From CAVRAZ01 sp963719135 (GTDB taxonomy: Bacteria; Pseudomonadota; Gammaproteobacteria; DSM-19610), in assembly GCA_963719135.1 (NCBI GenBank), contig CAVRAZ010000002.1, positions 248,001 to 312,000 of the forward strand: 64,000 nt of DNA, written 5' to 3'. The notes below the pieces were generated by a model that worked only from the letters and a program-made list of their open reading frames with translations, had not been told where the DNA came from and did no database searches. Below, one piece after another: positions 26,601 through 35,255 of this stretch; position 1 is the first letter of the stretch; every line of letters begins with the position of its first letter. A program made the position numbers and the translations under genes.

Positions 26601-28815
26601 CGGGTTGCGGCGCGGGTGCGAGGCTCATGCCGCGTTCGGCCCGCAAAGCCTCCATCAGTGCCGCGATGTCGGGATCTTCACTCCACTGCTCAATTTCGAG
26701 CGAGAGCCTGCGCCTCCAGTTGGGATACTCGCCCGTGGTGCCCGGCAGATTCACCTGATCCCTCTCACCCAGCAGATCCTGCAGCTGGATCATCAGCAGG
26801 CGTGCCGGAGTACGCGCCAGATAGCGTTGCAGGGCCCGCGAGAGCAACGGGGTCAGCTCGGGCACCGATACCGGGTCGGCGCTCATCCCTTCGGGCAGAA
26901 GCCCCTCGTGTTGCAAGGCCAGCAGCAGCCGGGCGCGGTCTTCGGCGCGGCCGATAACCTGTTGTTCATAGCGCCCGGTAGACGGGAACAGGTCAAGCCG
27001 ATGTCGTTGCTCCAGGTCCGTGCCTGCCCAGAAGCCGGCGAGCGTGGGGAGATCGTGCGTGCTTGCCATCACCACGGCCTGTTCTTCAAAGGCCGGCGGC
27101 GCGTTGAAGTTCCCGGCGGCATCCTTCTCGAAGTACAGCAACCGATACGACAGCACTCCCAGCGGGCGCAGGGCGTCGCGCACCGCATCGGGCACCGTCC
27201 CCAGGTCCTCGCCGATCACCAGGCAGCGGTTGCGTTGGCTCTCGAGCGCCAGGATGCCGAGCAGATCCTCCAGCGGGTAATGCACATAGGCGCCTTCTTC
27301 GGGCGTGCAGCCCTCGGGTATCCAGAACAGGCGCAGCAGCGCCATCACATGATCGATGCGCAGCGCCCCGGCGGCGCGCATGTTGCGCCGCAACAGCGCG
27401 ATGAAGGGCCCGTAGGCCGCCGCGCGCAGACGGTGCGGGATCCAGGGCGGCAGCCCCCAGTTCTGACCCTTGAGATTGAAGTCATCGGGCGGCGAGCCGA
27501 TCCGCGCTCCGGTGGTGTACAGCGCCTTATTGGCCCAGACCTCGGCGCCGCCGACGTCGGCGCCGATGGCCAGGTCCGTGCAGAGACCGACCCCCAGGCG
27601 CAGCTCGAGCGCCCGCCGGCCCACCGCATCGAGCTGCAGCTCCGCGAGCCATTGCAGATACTGAAAGAACTCCATCTGCTCGCGATTTGCCTCGGCGAAG
27701 GCCGCCACCGCAGGGGAGGCCGGATCGCGGAAGACCTCCGGCCACACGGGCCAGCCCCAGACCTGCGGGTCCTCCCGGTGGAAGCGTTCCTGCAAGGCCT
27801 CATAGAGAGCCTGACAGTTCAGCGTGTCGCCCTGATCGCGCTGCCAGGCGCGAAAGCCCTGGGCACGCGGACTACCCGTCGCCAGGTGCCGGGCACGGAA
27901 GTGCCGGTAAAGGTGTTCCAGCACTTCCTGTTTGGCCGCGGCGACACCGGCGTAATCCACCAGTTCGGCCGTGCGCAAGGCACGTAGCCGCGCCTTGAAG
28001 GGTTCGCTGTCGACCAGCTCGCGGGCGGCCTGACTTTCGCCGAAATCGGCGACAGCTTCCACATCGAGATAGAGGACATTCAGAAACAGACGACTCGAGG
28101 GGCTGTACGGGCTGGCGCGCTCCGGCGCGTGCGGGAACAAGGCGTGCAGCGGGTTCACGCCCACGACCCCGGCGCCCTCGCGCGCCGCGAATTCCAGCAG
28201 GCGGGTGAGGTCGGTGAAATCGCCGATGCCCCAGTTGCGACGGGAACGCATGGAAAACAAGGGCCCGGTGAATCCCCAGGTCCGTCTGTCGATGGAGACC
28301 GCCTCGGGCTGGTAGCAGCGATCAGGCACCAGGATGAGCGTCATCGCCGCCCTGAGGTGCTCGCTGTGAAGTTCGAGGCGGTGGTAGCCGGGGGATGGCA
28401 GCTCGGAAAGGGAAAAGCAGCAACGGATCCAGGGCTCGCCGTCGAACTCGCGTCGTTCCTGCAGTTCGAGATCCGACGGGCGCAGCGTACCCTCGCGGGG
28501 GTGCCCGGTTTCGGGAATCAGGATCCACCGCACGGGCTGTTGCGCCCGGGAGGCCGGGAGTGTGATGTCGATTGCCAGCTGCGGCAGATTGAAACGAGCC
28601 ACCTGTACAGGCGGCAGGTATAGCCGCCAAAGCGCCGCCTCCGTTGTCTTGAGCAGCTGCCGAACGGCTTCCTCGTCAGTGATGTCCAGGCCCATGGCCT
28701 GCAGCAGCACGCAACGCGTTGCGTCGGAGACCGGATGTGTCGCGCCCCAGATGTCGATGTATTCGGCGGCGATGCCGAAGTGCTGGCAGAGGAGATCGAG
28801 ATCGGAAGTGGCCAT
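23641..28815 (-). CDS. Fused 4-alpha-glucanotransferase (MalQ) and maltooligosyltrehalose synthase (TreY)
   Basis: 1724-aa two-enzyme protein. Residues 1-746 are MalQ (GH77), which reshuffles maltodextrins: nucleophile D488 (RIDH), acid/base E536 (GEDLG) and D588 (STHDLPT). Residues 747-1724 are TreY (GH13), opening MVEIPRATYRLQLH. TreY turns the reducing end of a maltodextrin into a trehalosyl unit; catalytic motifs LRIDHPDGL, VVAEKIL and TTTHDTKR are present. No stop or frameshift separates the halves. The frame extends 44 codons upstream, but MalQ homology starts at ATG 28815, 10 bp after treZ. Fusion should channel glucans between lengthening and trehalosyl formation. Confidence 0.93.
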   Translation of the reverse strand: MATSDLDLLCQHFGIAAEYIDIWGATHPVSDATRCVLLQAMGLDITDEEAVRQLLKTTEAALWRLYLPPVQVARFNLPQLAIDITLPASRAQQPVRWILIPETGHPREGTLRPSDLELQERREFDGEPWIRCCFSLSELPSPGYHRLELHSEHLRAAMTLILVPDRCYQPEAVSIDRRTWGFTGPLFSMRSRRNWGIGDFTDLTRLLEFAAREGAGVVGVNPLHALFPHAPERASPYSPSSRLFLNVLYLDVEAVADFGESQAARELVDSEPFKARLRALRTAELVDYAGVAAAKQEVLEHLYRHFRARHLATGSPRAQGFRAWQRDQGDTLNCQALYEALQERFHREDPQVWGWPVWPEVFRDPASPAVAAFAEANREQMEFFQYLQWLAELQLDAVGRRALELRLGVGLCTDLAIGADVGGAEVWANKALYTTGARIGSPPDDFNLKGQNWGLPPWIPHRLRAAAYGPFIALLRRNMRAAGALRIDHVMALLRLFWIPEGCTPEEGAYVHYPLEDLLGILALESQRNRCLVIGEDLGTVPDAVRDALRPLGVLSYRLLYFEKDAAGNFNAPPAFEEQAVVMASTHDLPTLAGFWAGTDLEQRHRLDLFPSTGRYEQQVIGRAEDRARLLLALQHEGLLPEGMSADPVSVPELTPLLSRALQRYLARTPARLLMIQLQDLLGERDQVNLPGTTGEYPNWRRRLSLEIEQWSEDPDIAALMEALRAERGMSLAPAPQPERGTRLASMVEIPRATYRLQLHSGFTFADAARLVPYLAELGISHCYCSPYLKARPGSTHGYDIIDHGALNPEIGTREDFERFVAALAAHSMGHILDMVPNHMSVMGRDNRWWLDVLENGPASRFADFFDIDWSPLKPALRDKVLLPVLGDHYGNVLDRRELALVFAAETGAFSVDYYEHRFPVDPRQYPRILERHLDVLETRVPPERPALAEFQSLITAFGNLPPRSDRSEEALTARNRDKELLKQRLADLVSQDADIHWYLEELLREFNGTPDYPAESALMHELLDVQAYRLAYWRVASDEINYRRFFDINELASLRMENPEVFEATHKLVMTLIAEGKLQGLRIDHPDGLYDPAGYFARLQARIAAPAGDAGISDAGDEKPLYVVAEKILSRGEALPSDWSVYGTTGYEFVPLATGLFVDTAAEAEMERIYADFLGTHTDLEEIRYQSRRLIMQAALSSELNVLANKLDHIADADPHTRDFTLNSLRFALREIVACFPVYRTYLTPDVRSATDTTRIEQAIARAKRRSHAADLSVFDFLREVLLMRIAEGRSEEFREQVTRVALYLQQYTAPVTAKGVEDTAFYLYNRLVCLNEVGGDPAQFGVTVDEFHRANVQRLVHWPHGLICTTTHDTKRAEDVRLRIAVLSELPALWEEHVRAWATLNQPHKHRNEDRLLPDANTEYLLYQTLIGTWPLEALDETGLVEYRERIQAYMLKASREAKQHTSWINPDAAYEEALQEFVAALLDPARNGRFLQTFLPFKERVARAGLLNSLSQTLLKLTAPGVPDLYQGSELWDFSLVDPDNRRPVDFDRRRALLEALSHDVGAGPGRREHLHDLLENMPDGRIKLYLIRQALELRRQEPALFRSGTCIPLAVQGPRAAHLCAYARHHAGITLITAVPRLLAPHLDNGTLCPPASTFWDGTCLTTPAALGCPAYHNLLTAEVLPAATGEERRRLPASALFAHFPVALLCTHPVDLPGHSMDI

Positions 28816-28825
28816 GTCTGTGGGG

Positions 28826-30661
28826 CTAACCCAGAAAGACTCCGACCGACCACGGCGGCAGGCGCTTTTCCCCGAGGCCCTGGGCGAGTTCCCCGGGTTG
28901 CACGAAGAGCGGCTCGACGGGGGGTGCAAGCCAGTCCACCAGCGCAAGCGGGTGGTCGCCGAGATTGGCTACCATGTGCAGGCGCGACCCGTCTGCGAGC
29001 TTCCAGGATACGTGAAAGCCGGTGTCGCCGATCACACGAAAAGCTGCCGCATCGCCCGCCAGGCCATGCAGGCGGGGGACGAGCGCCTCATGGCGCAGGT
29101 GCAGCAGTTTCCGGTAGAGGGCAAGCCGCGCCGCGTGTTCGCCATGCAGCCGGCTTTCCCAGTCCAGTTTGCTGCGCGTAAAGGTCCCGGGGGCGTTGGG
29201 GTCCGGCAGGCGCTCCGGTGCCTGCGGATCGCCAAAGTGCTCGAAGCGGCCGAACTCCGCGCGCCGGCCGTCGCGCACCGACTGGGCCAGTTCGCCGGCA
29301 AAGTCGCAGAAATACAGGAACGGCGTGGCCGCCGCGAACTCCTCACCCATGAAGAGCAACGGCGGCGCCGGTGAGAGCAGTCGTACCACGGCGGCCGCGC
29401 GCACCGCCTCGGGCGGGGCGAGCGCGTCGATGCGCTCGCCGAAGGCGCGGTTGCCCACCTGGTCGTGGTTCTGCAGGAAGGAAACGAACGCCGTCGGCGG
29501 CAGCCCCGCGCTCGGTTCCCCGCGCCTCTCCGAGCCATGGTAGACCGAGAGTTCCCCCTGGTAGGCAAAGCCTTCGGCGAGCGCGCGCCCGGCGTACCAG
29601 GCGGGACGATCGACGAAGTCCTGGTAATAGCCCCCGGTCTCACCGGTCAGCAGGACATGCAGGGCATGATGGACATCGTCATTCCATTGCGCACGATACC
29701 CGCGCGGGGCGGCGTCGGACCGCTCGAGGTAGTGCGCGGCGTTATTGACGTTTTCCAGTACCAGATGTACCGGCCGTTCCCGCCCCGGTCCTTCACGCAC
29801 CCGCGCGTCGAGCTCGGTGAGGATATCGGGCCGGGAATCGTCCCTGATTGCGTGAACGGCATCGAGACGCAGGCCGTCGAGATGGTACTCCTCCAGCCAG
29901 TAGAGGGCGTTATGGATAAAGAATTCCCGCACGGTGCGGCTGCACTCGTCGTCGAAATTGATGGCCGCGCCCCACGGCGTGGCATGGCGGGTGGTGAAAA
30001 ACACAGGTGCATACAGGTGCAGGTAGTTGCCTTCGGGGCCGAAGTGGTTGTAAACAACGTCGAGAAACACCATCAGCCCGCGCGCGTGGGCGGCCTGCAC
30101 CAGGGCTTTCAGCTCGTCAGGCCGGCCGTAGCTGGAGTCCGGCGCAAACGGCAGCGCGCCGTCGTATCCCCAGTTGCGGCGACCGGGGAAGTCCGCCAGC
30201 GGCATCAACTCGAGCGCAGTGACGCCCAGATCGACGAGATAATCGAGCCGTGCGGCCACCCCGTGGTAGTCGCCCTGCTCGCTGCCGGCTCCGGTATGCC
30301 ACTCATAGATCACCGCCTGTTCCCAGGGACGACCGTACCAGTCATCGTCCTGCCAGTCGAAGTGCCTGGGATCGATGACCTGGCTGGGTCCATGGACATC
30401 CTCGGGTTGAAAGCGCGAGGCCGGGTCCGGGACCAGCTGTCCGCCGTCGATACAGTAGCTATAGAACGTCCCGGCGGCGGCGAATTCAGTGATGATGCCA
30501 AACCAGCCGTCGTCCTCGGCCGCCATCTGCAGGCGCGCCTCGGGCGCACGCCCGTACAGGCACAGCTCGACCTTGCCGGCCGCCGGCGCCCACAGGCGGA
30601 AGCGCACCCGCCCGTCCGGGTGCAGCTCCGCGCCGAAGGGCATGGCATGTCCGCGTTTCAT
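28826..30661 (-). CDS. treZ: Maltooligosyltrehalose trehalohydrolase TreZ
   Basis: Releases trehalose from the trehalosyl-dextrin made by TreY. The 611-aa GH13 enzyme has an N-terminal beta-sandwich (MPFGAELHPDGRVRFRLWAP) and a TIM barrel with FLDVVYNHFG, nucleophile GLRLDAVHAI, acid LVLENVNNA and LQNHDQVGN. The start MKRGHAMPFG (30661) is typical of TreZ; the frame also opens at 30682. It sits 10 bp upstream of the malQ-treY fusion, certainly in one operon. Confidence 0.94.
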   Translation of the reverse strand: MKRGHAMPFGAELHPDGRVRFRLWAPAAGKVELCLYGRAPEARLQMAAEDDGWFGIITEFAAAGTFYSYCIDGGQLVPDPASRFQPEDVHGPSQVIDPRHFDWQDDDWYGRPWEQAVIYEWHTGAGSEQGDYHGVAARLDYLVDLGVTALELMPLADFPGRRNWGYDGALPFAPDSSYGRPDELKALVQAAHARGLMVFLDVVYNHFGPEGNYLHLYAPVFFTTRHATPWGAAINFDDECSRTVREFFIHNALYWLEEYHLDGLRLDAVHAIRDDSRPDILTELDARVREGPGRERPVHLVLENVNNAAHYLERSDAAPRGYRAQWNDDVHHALHVLLTGETGGYYQDFVDRPAWYAGRALAEGFAYQGELSVYHGSERRGEPSAGLPPTAFVSFLQNHDQVGNRAFGERIDALAPPEAVRAAAVVRLLSPAPPLLFMGEEFAAATPFLYFCDFAGELAQSVRDGRRAEFGRFEHFGDPQAPERLPDPNAPGTFTRSKLDWESRLHGEHAARLALYRKLLHLRHEALVPRLHGLAGDAAAFRVIGDTGFHVSWKLADGSRLHMVANLGDHPLALVDWLAPPVEPLFVQPGELAQGLGEKRLPPWSVGVFLG

Positions 30662-30700
30662 ATCGGGGATTCGGTAACCCATGTGCCTTGAACAGGCTGG

Positions 30701-30720
30701 ATTGCCGCTTGCGCGGCAAT
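30701..30720. repeat. Perfect 8-bp hairpin between treT and treZ
   Basis: ATTGCCGC-TTGC-GCGGCAAT lies in the 120-bp gap. It resembles the palindromic REP-like units scattered in many proteobacterial genomes and could modulate read-through within the operon. No T-tract follows. Confidence 0.5.
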
Positions 30721-30781
30721 GACAGGCTTGATCAAGGTTTTCCCGTCCTTCTGCAACACGTCGATAACTTCCGTCTGCACA

Positions 30782-32023
30782 CTAACCGAGCTCGATGCGG
30801 TCCTGCGAATCATGCGCCAGGGCGGCCATGAGAGTGAGATATTCCCGCACCTGCCGGGTCAGCAGAAAATTATCCCGCACGAAGGCGCGGGCCTTGTTTC
30901 CCATCTCGGTCAGACGCTCGGGTCGGTGCAGCAAATAGCGGATGCGCAGCGCAGCGCCTTCCGGCGTACTGACGAGAAAGCCCGTGTAATGGTTGATCAC
31001 CTGCAGGCGTATCCCGCCGGTATCTCCCGCGACGACCGGTTTGCCCTTCCACAAGGCTTCCGTCACGGTCAGACCGAAGCCTTCGCGGAGGGATTTCTGC
31101 ACCACGATGTCCGCCGCCCGCTGCAGGGCGTTGATGCTGCGGTGGGCGTCGGGCGGCAGCAGCAGCAGATGGATATCCGGGTCTCCCCGGGCCGCCGTCT
31201 CGACCTCACGGTACACCGCCTCGCCCTCCGGGTCGTCCGTGGCGCTGCCGCCGGCCAGCACGAGCTGCAGTCCGGGAACGAATTCCTTGGCAAGCAGGTA
31301 GGCCTGGATGACGCCAACCGGGTCCTTGAAGCGGTCGAAGCGGGAGACCTGTACGATCAGCGGCCGCTCGCGATCCAGTTCGTAGTGGGCGCAGACGGCG
31401 TCGATCTCGGTGGCATCAAGATCGCGGTTCTTGTCGCTTAGGGGGTCTATGCTGGGCGGAATCAGGTATTCCGGGTGGGGAAGGGCCTGTGCGAACGCCG
31501 CCAGGGAAAAGATCGTTGCATCGTAGTCGGCCACGAAACCCCGCAGATACTGCCAGACGCGCCGGTCGGGGTGGCTGATGTCGATGTGGCACCGCCATAC
31601 CCATTTGCCCTTGCGGTTGGGGCACAGCCGCAGCAGCGGGGCGGGCTGCGGGTCATGGATGAAGACCATGTCCGCCGCTTCGAGTATCGACCGCAACTGT
31701 TCGGCATTACGCTCGTTGGTGCGCTCATAGGCCTGCAGCAGATGCGCGGGTATCACCAGGCGGTTGCCCTGCAGGGCATTGTGGAACCCTTTGGTGCATT
31801 CGTAGAAGTCACCCTCGCCGCTGATGATTTCCCAGCGGGTATCGATCCCGAGTTCGCGCATCAGCGGGACCAGTTTGTCCAGAATCTCGGCCACCCCGCC
31901 GCCGACCCGTGTGGAATTGACGTGCACGACGGTCATGCCACGCAGGGTCGCGGCCAGCTGCTGCAGATGACCGATGATGTCGGTCCCCGCCACTTCCGCA
32001 TAGGCTTCGAGCAGACCCGACAT
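30782..32023 (-). CDS. GT4 glycosyltransferase, trehalose synthase TreT-like
   Basis: 413-aa retaining GT-B glycosyltransferase. The N-terminal VVHVNSTRVGGGVAEILDKLVPLMRELG and the middle FHNALQG segment are typical of TreT, which condenses NDP-glucose and glucose to trehalose. The donor-site EX7E motif lies in REGFGLTVTEALWKGKPVVAG. It overlaps the upstream DUF5752 gene by 4 bp (ATGA). The donor nucleotide is not predictable. Together with TreYZ this gives two routes to trehalose. Confidence 0.85.
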   Translation of the reverse strand: MSGLLEAYAEVAGTDIIGHLQQLAATLRGMTVVHVNSTRVGGGVAEILDKLVPLMRELGIDTRWEIISGEGDFYECTKGFHNALQGNRLVIPAHLLQAYERTNERNAEQLRSILEAADMVFIHDPQPAPLLRLCPNRKGKWVWRCHIDISHPDRRVWQYLRGFVADYDATIFSLAAFAQALPHPEYLIPPSIDPLSDKNRDLDATEIDAVCAHYELDRERPLIVQVSRFDRFKDPVGVIQAYLLAKEFVPGLQLVLAGGSATDDPEGEAVYREVETAARGDPDIHLLLLPPDAHRSINALQRAADIVVQKSLREGFGLTVTEALWKGKPVVAGDTGGIRLQVINHYTGFLVSTPEGAALRIRYLLHRPERLTEMGNKARAFVRDNFLLTRQVREYLTLMAALAHDSQDRIELG

Positions 32024-32706
32024 CAGCCCCCGACTCCCGTCAGCCCGGCAAAGGTACGGGCTACCTGATCTCGCAACTCGTGCAGGGTGGTGAAATAGGG
32101 ATCAATGGCGGCCAGCTGCCCGCGCAGATCGGCGTAGCGATCACCCCAGGCCGACAACCAGACACGAAAGTCGTCCCCGCCATCCGGCAGGCGCTGGCGC
32201 GCATCGATGAAGTGATAAAACACGCTGCTCGCCGACAGTTTCGGGATGATATCGGCGAGCTGTTCGGGGGTTTGCGCCGAACAGTCGGTGCTGAACACGA
32301 CGATCTGGGAGCGGATGAACTGGTATTGCCGGTCCACCGGTACCCAGGTCAGCACCTCACTCTCGTCCAAGTGCTCCTCGATGATATCGACCAGCCGCCG
32401 GCGCATGAACTCCAGCGTATCGTAGTCGGAGGGATCGATGACCCCCAGACGTTCGGCAAGGACCGCGTCGTGCAGGTTGTGCCGCACCCATTCCGCAAAG
32501 TCATTGCCATATTCGCGTTCCTCGAAGCCCGCATGCAACAGACCGCCCCAGAAATGGTAATATAGGCTGCTGCTGTCCACGCGCTGCAGCTGATCACGGA
32601 ACTCTTTCAGGTTCTGGGCCTTCAGCCCTGTCGCCAGCGAGATGAGGGCGCAGTCCCTGACGAAGAAGGGGCGGGCTTCACCCTCGGGGGCGGGTTCGTC
32701 TGTCAT
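32023..32706 (-). CDS. DUF5752-family protein
   Basis: 227-aa protein of unknown function. Two similar helical halves are visible: SSSLYYHFWGGLLH...FAEWVRHNLHD and ASSVFYHFIDARQR...FRVWLSAWGDR. Each carries a YHF core, suggesting an internal duplication. Members often neighbour TreT-like transferases. Start ATG 32706 follows GGAG; the frame is open 22 codons further up. It leads the operon and is translationally coupled to the TreT-like gene. Confidence 0.75.
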   Translation of the reverse strand: MTDEPAPEGEARPFFVRDCALISLATGLKAQNLKEFRDQLQRVDSSSLYYHFWGGLLHAGFEEREYGNDFAEWVRHNLHDAVLAERLGVIDPSDYDTLEFMRRRLVDIIEEHLDESEVLTWVPVDRQYQFIRSQIVVFSTDCSAQTPEQLADIIPKLSASSVFYHFIDARQRLPDGGDDFRVWLSAWGDRYADLRGQLAAIDPYFTTLHELRDQVARTFAGLTGVGG

Positions 32707-32860
32707 GCAGGGAGTCTCCGGTCTAACATGCTGTTTCTCCTGAAGTACACGCCAAGCTTGCATGGCGTGCAAAAGGCCATGCCATTAACAGTTTAGCAGC
32801 CGTGTGGGTGGTGAATTCCTATTCACGCGGGTACAGGAATTTTTCAGGGGATAAAAAAAG

Positions 32861-32880
32861 CTCGAGAGTACCGAGTTCTC
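32861..32880 (+). repeat. Tn-X left terminal inverted repeat
   Basis: CTCGAGAGTACCGAGTTCTC is the exact inverse of 57231-57250. It lies immediately after the transposase stop codon. No clear flanking target duplication was seen. Confidence 0.8.
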
Positions 32881-32881
32881 A

Positions 32882-33205
32882 TCATGAGGCGAGCCGGAAT
32901 ATGTTTAGTCTATCAGGGTTTTGTCTATCGACGATGAATTTCGCGAAGATGCTGTGTTGAGCGCTATTCAAGAGAAATTCAGGGAGGGAGTGGTGCAGCG
33001 CGGTAGCCACGACCAGCTCAGAAGGAGCAATGCCGGGGCGAATGGTTCGCAACCAGGAACCGAAAGAGGCCCACGCCAGCGTGGGCACGTTGGCGGCCAG
33101 ATACCGAAGCAGCCCCTGGGAGACAACGCCGGCGTGAATAAAAACGTGGTAGGCGTTGCTCTTGCGCTTTACCGCATCGCGGTAATCCGCCAATTCCCTA
33201 TGAAG
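32882..33205 (-). pseudogene. Tn-X transposase, C-terminal piece
   Basis: Encodes HRELADYRDAVKRKSNAYHV through ASFGSWLRTIRPGIAPSELVV to the stop. It is cut off from its upstream part by IS21-B copy 1. The target duplication ATGAAG (33200-33205) pairs with ACGAAG at 39940-39945. It rejoins in frame with 39946-40433 and 55827-56415 to give 466 codons plus stop. Confidence 0.85.
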
Positions 33206-33308
33206 TGTTGTTGCCAGAGTAAAACCGCGGCTATTTGCCGCGGCTGTTTTCCGTATCCAGGCATAGCGACCTGCTGATGCTATCGTTTGCGCTCCTTATG
33301 CGTGCGGA

Positions 33309-33518
33309 CTAGAAATCAATGTCGTCATCGAACTCGAGGTCGACCTGATGCTCGGCCACGTCGTGAGTAACGGATTCCTCGCGCAGCAGATCAACGATCT
33401 GATCGCCGTGTGTTTCCCAGAGCTGATCGCGAAGGAGATCCAGGAACTCGATGACGGTATGGGCTTCCGCGGCCTCCCAATGGGTGTCTAAGCGGATTAT
33501 TGTCATCGCCATGGTCAT
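33309..33518 (-). CDS. Small acidic IS21-B accessory protein (copy 1)
   Basis: 69-aa protein of unknown function. ATG at 33518 overlaps the istB stop and sits behind AGGAGG. The helical segment TVIEFLDLLRDQLWETHGDQIVDLL leads to an acidic tail ending DDDIDF. It is related to the 67-aa protein at 53149-53352 and similar in layout to the 64-aa proteins of IS21-A. Confidence 0.7.
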   Translation of the reverse strand: MTMAMTIIRLDTHWEAAEAHTVIEFLDLLRDQLWETHGDQIVDLLREESVTHDVAEHQVDLEFDDDIDF

Positions 33519-34339
33519 CGGCCTCCTACGGGGGCTTTGTCCGTGGTTTTGGCCACGGCGGTACGCTTGGACGGTGTTGATTTCTTTTTCCTGCCGGCAC
33601 GCTCCTTCGCCTCTCTCATGCGGTAAGACTCACCCTCGATCACGAGGATCTCCGAGTGATGCACCAGTCGATCGACAATGGAGACGACGCAGGCCGCATT
33701 GGGGAACACCTCGCTCCATTCGGCAAACGGGCGGTTGGTGGTCACGATGGTCGGCTTGAGCTCGTAACGGCGGTTGATGATGTTGAACAGCAGGTCGGCA
33801 TGGCGATTGCCGTAGGAGAGGTAGCCCACTTCATCGATGATCAGCACGTCCGGATGCGCATAGTATTTCAAGCGACGCCGCAGTGCGTTGTCACCATCCT
33901 GAGCGGCCAGGTCCCCCAGCATCTGGGCGGCGTTGATGAACAGCGCGCTATGCCCCTGCATCACGGCATGGTGGGCGATGTTTTGCGCAATCATCGACTT
34001 GCCGACGCCGTTCGGGCCGACCAGGATGAGGTTGGCCGTTTCCTGGATAAAGCGCAGGGTCATGAACCCTGATACCGCCGCCTGGTCGCACTGCGCCGGC
34101 CAACGCCAGTCGAAGTCGGCGAGTGGCTTGAAGCGGCCGATGTGCGCCGCGCTCAGCCGGCGTTCGAGTCCACGCCGCTTGCGTTCGAGGTCTTCCCACT
34201 CAATGAGTCTCTGCACCCAGGACCGTTCAGCCGCTGGCACTTCGTCCCAGTGGGCCACCAGACCGTGAAGTTTGAGCACGACAGCGCGCTGCTTGAGTCC
34301 ATCGCGCCGGATCGGATCCGGATCAGGTGGTGTTGTCAT
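33515..34339 (-). CDS. istB: IS21-B transposition ATPase IstB (copy 1)
   Basis: 274-aa AAA+ protein with Walker A GPNGVGKSMIA and Walker B VLIIDEVGYLSYG. ATG 34339 has GGAG 8 nt upstream; the frame is also open from 34357. IS21-A copy 2 lies just upstream and separates it from its istA. Confidence 0.93.
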   Translation of the reverse strand: MTTPPDPDPIRRDGLKQRAVVLKLHGLVAHWDEVPAAERSWVQRLIEWEDLERKRRGLERRLSAAHIGRFKPLADFDWRWPAQCDQAAVSGFMTLRFIQETANLILVGPNGVGKSMIAQNIAHHAVMQGHSALFINAAQMLGDLAAQDGDNALRRRLKYYAHPDVLIIDEVGYLSYGNRHADLLFNIINRRYELKPTIVTTNRPFAEWSEVFPNAACVVSIVDRLVHHSEILVIEGESYRMREAKERAGRKKKSTPSKRTAVAKTTDKAPVGGR

Positions 34340-34465
34340 CGGTTTTCTCCGTATCATTTGTGGTTGCTATCGCCGGTGTAAATTTGTATCAGATCAGCCG
34401 GTTTAAAAATGTTTGCGGGGAAGTGGGCACGTAAGCGTGTTTTAGGTAGTCGTTGTCGATCTGTT

Positions 34466-35236
34466 TCAAGACGCCTGTAGCTGGTCTTTCATGCGGAAGC
34501 TTTTGCCTTCGATGGTGATGGTTTCGGCATGATGTAGAAGCCGATCGAGCACGGCGGAGGTGAGCGTGGAGTCGTTGTTGAAGAACTCGGCCCACTTTTT
34601 GTAGACCCGATTGGTGGTGAGGATGGTGGAACCGCGCTCGTAGCGCTGGCTGATGATCTGGAACAGTAGATCGGCGCCGGTTTTGTCGATGGGCAGGTAG
34701 CCGATTTCGTCGAGGATCAAAACGCGAGGGCGGATGTATTTTCGCAGCTCCAACTTGAGTCGCCCGGTGGCTTGAGCGCCGGCGAGGGTGTTGATGACAT
34801 CGACGGTGGAGGCGAACAGGACGGAGTGCCCGTGGTGGCAGGCGGCGAGGCCGAGGGCGGTGGCGAGATGAGTTTTGCCCAGACCGACGCCGCCGATGAA
34901 CACGACGTTGGTGTTGTCTTCGAGGAAGGCCAAGCGGAAGAGGTTTTGGATCTGTGCGCGATTGATTTTGTTCGGCCAGTTCCACTGGAACTGCTCGAGT
35001 GATTTGCGTACGGGGAAGCGAGCGAGTCGCACGCGCCGTTCGATGGAGCGGTCTTGTCGTCGTTGCGCTTCGCCTTCGATGAGTTTTGCGAGGAAGGTGA
35101 TGGGCTCCCAGTGTTGTTCGGCGGCGAGCTTGGCGAAGTCATCGAGGTGCTCGCGGATGAAGGACAGCTTGAGGTAATCGAGATGGTGTTCGAGTGCTTC
35201 GGTCTCGGCGCTGCGAGTTGGTTGAGCGGTTGCCAT
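34466..35236 (-). CDS. istB: IS21-A transposition ATPase IstB (copy 2)
   Basis: 256 aa, identical to the protein at 18378-19148, with intact Walker A (GGVGLGKTHLA) and Walker B. Identity of both copies points to a recent transposition or gene conversion. Confidence 0.95.
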   Translation of the reverse strand: MATAQPTRSAETEALEHHLDYLKLSFIREHLDDFAKLAAEQHWEPITFLAKLIEGEAQRRQDRSIERRVRLARFPVRKSLEQFQWNWPNKINRAQIQNLFRLAFLEDNTNVVFIGGVGLGKTHLATALGLAACHHGHSVLFASTVDVINTLAGAQATGRLKLELRKYIRPRVLILDEIGYLPIDKTGADLLFQIISQRYERGSTILTTNRVYKKWAEFFNNDSTLTSAVLDRLLHHAETITIEGKSFRMKDQLQAS

Positions 35237-35255
35237 GGGGGGATTCCTTATTGTT

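Noticed and set aside
23785..30691. Several plus-strand frames of 100-560 codons across the trehalose cluster
   Set aside because: They lie opposite MalQ-TreY and TreZ, whose catalytic motifs are intact; the plus frames have no homology.
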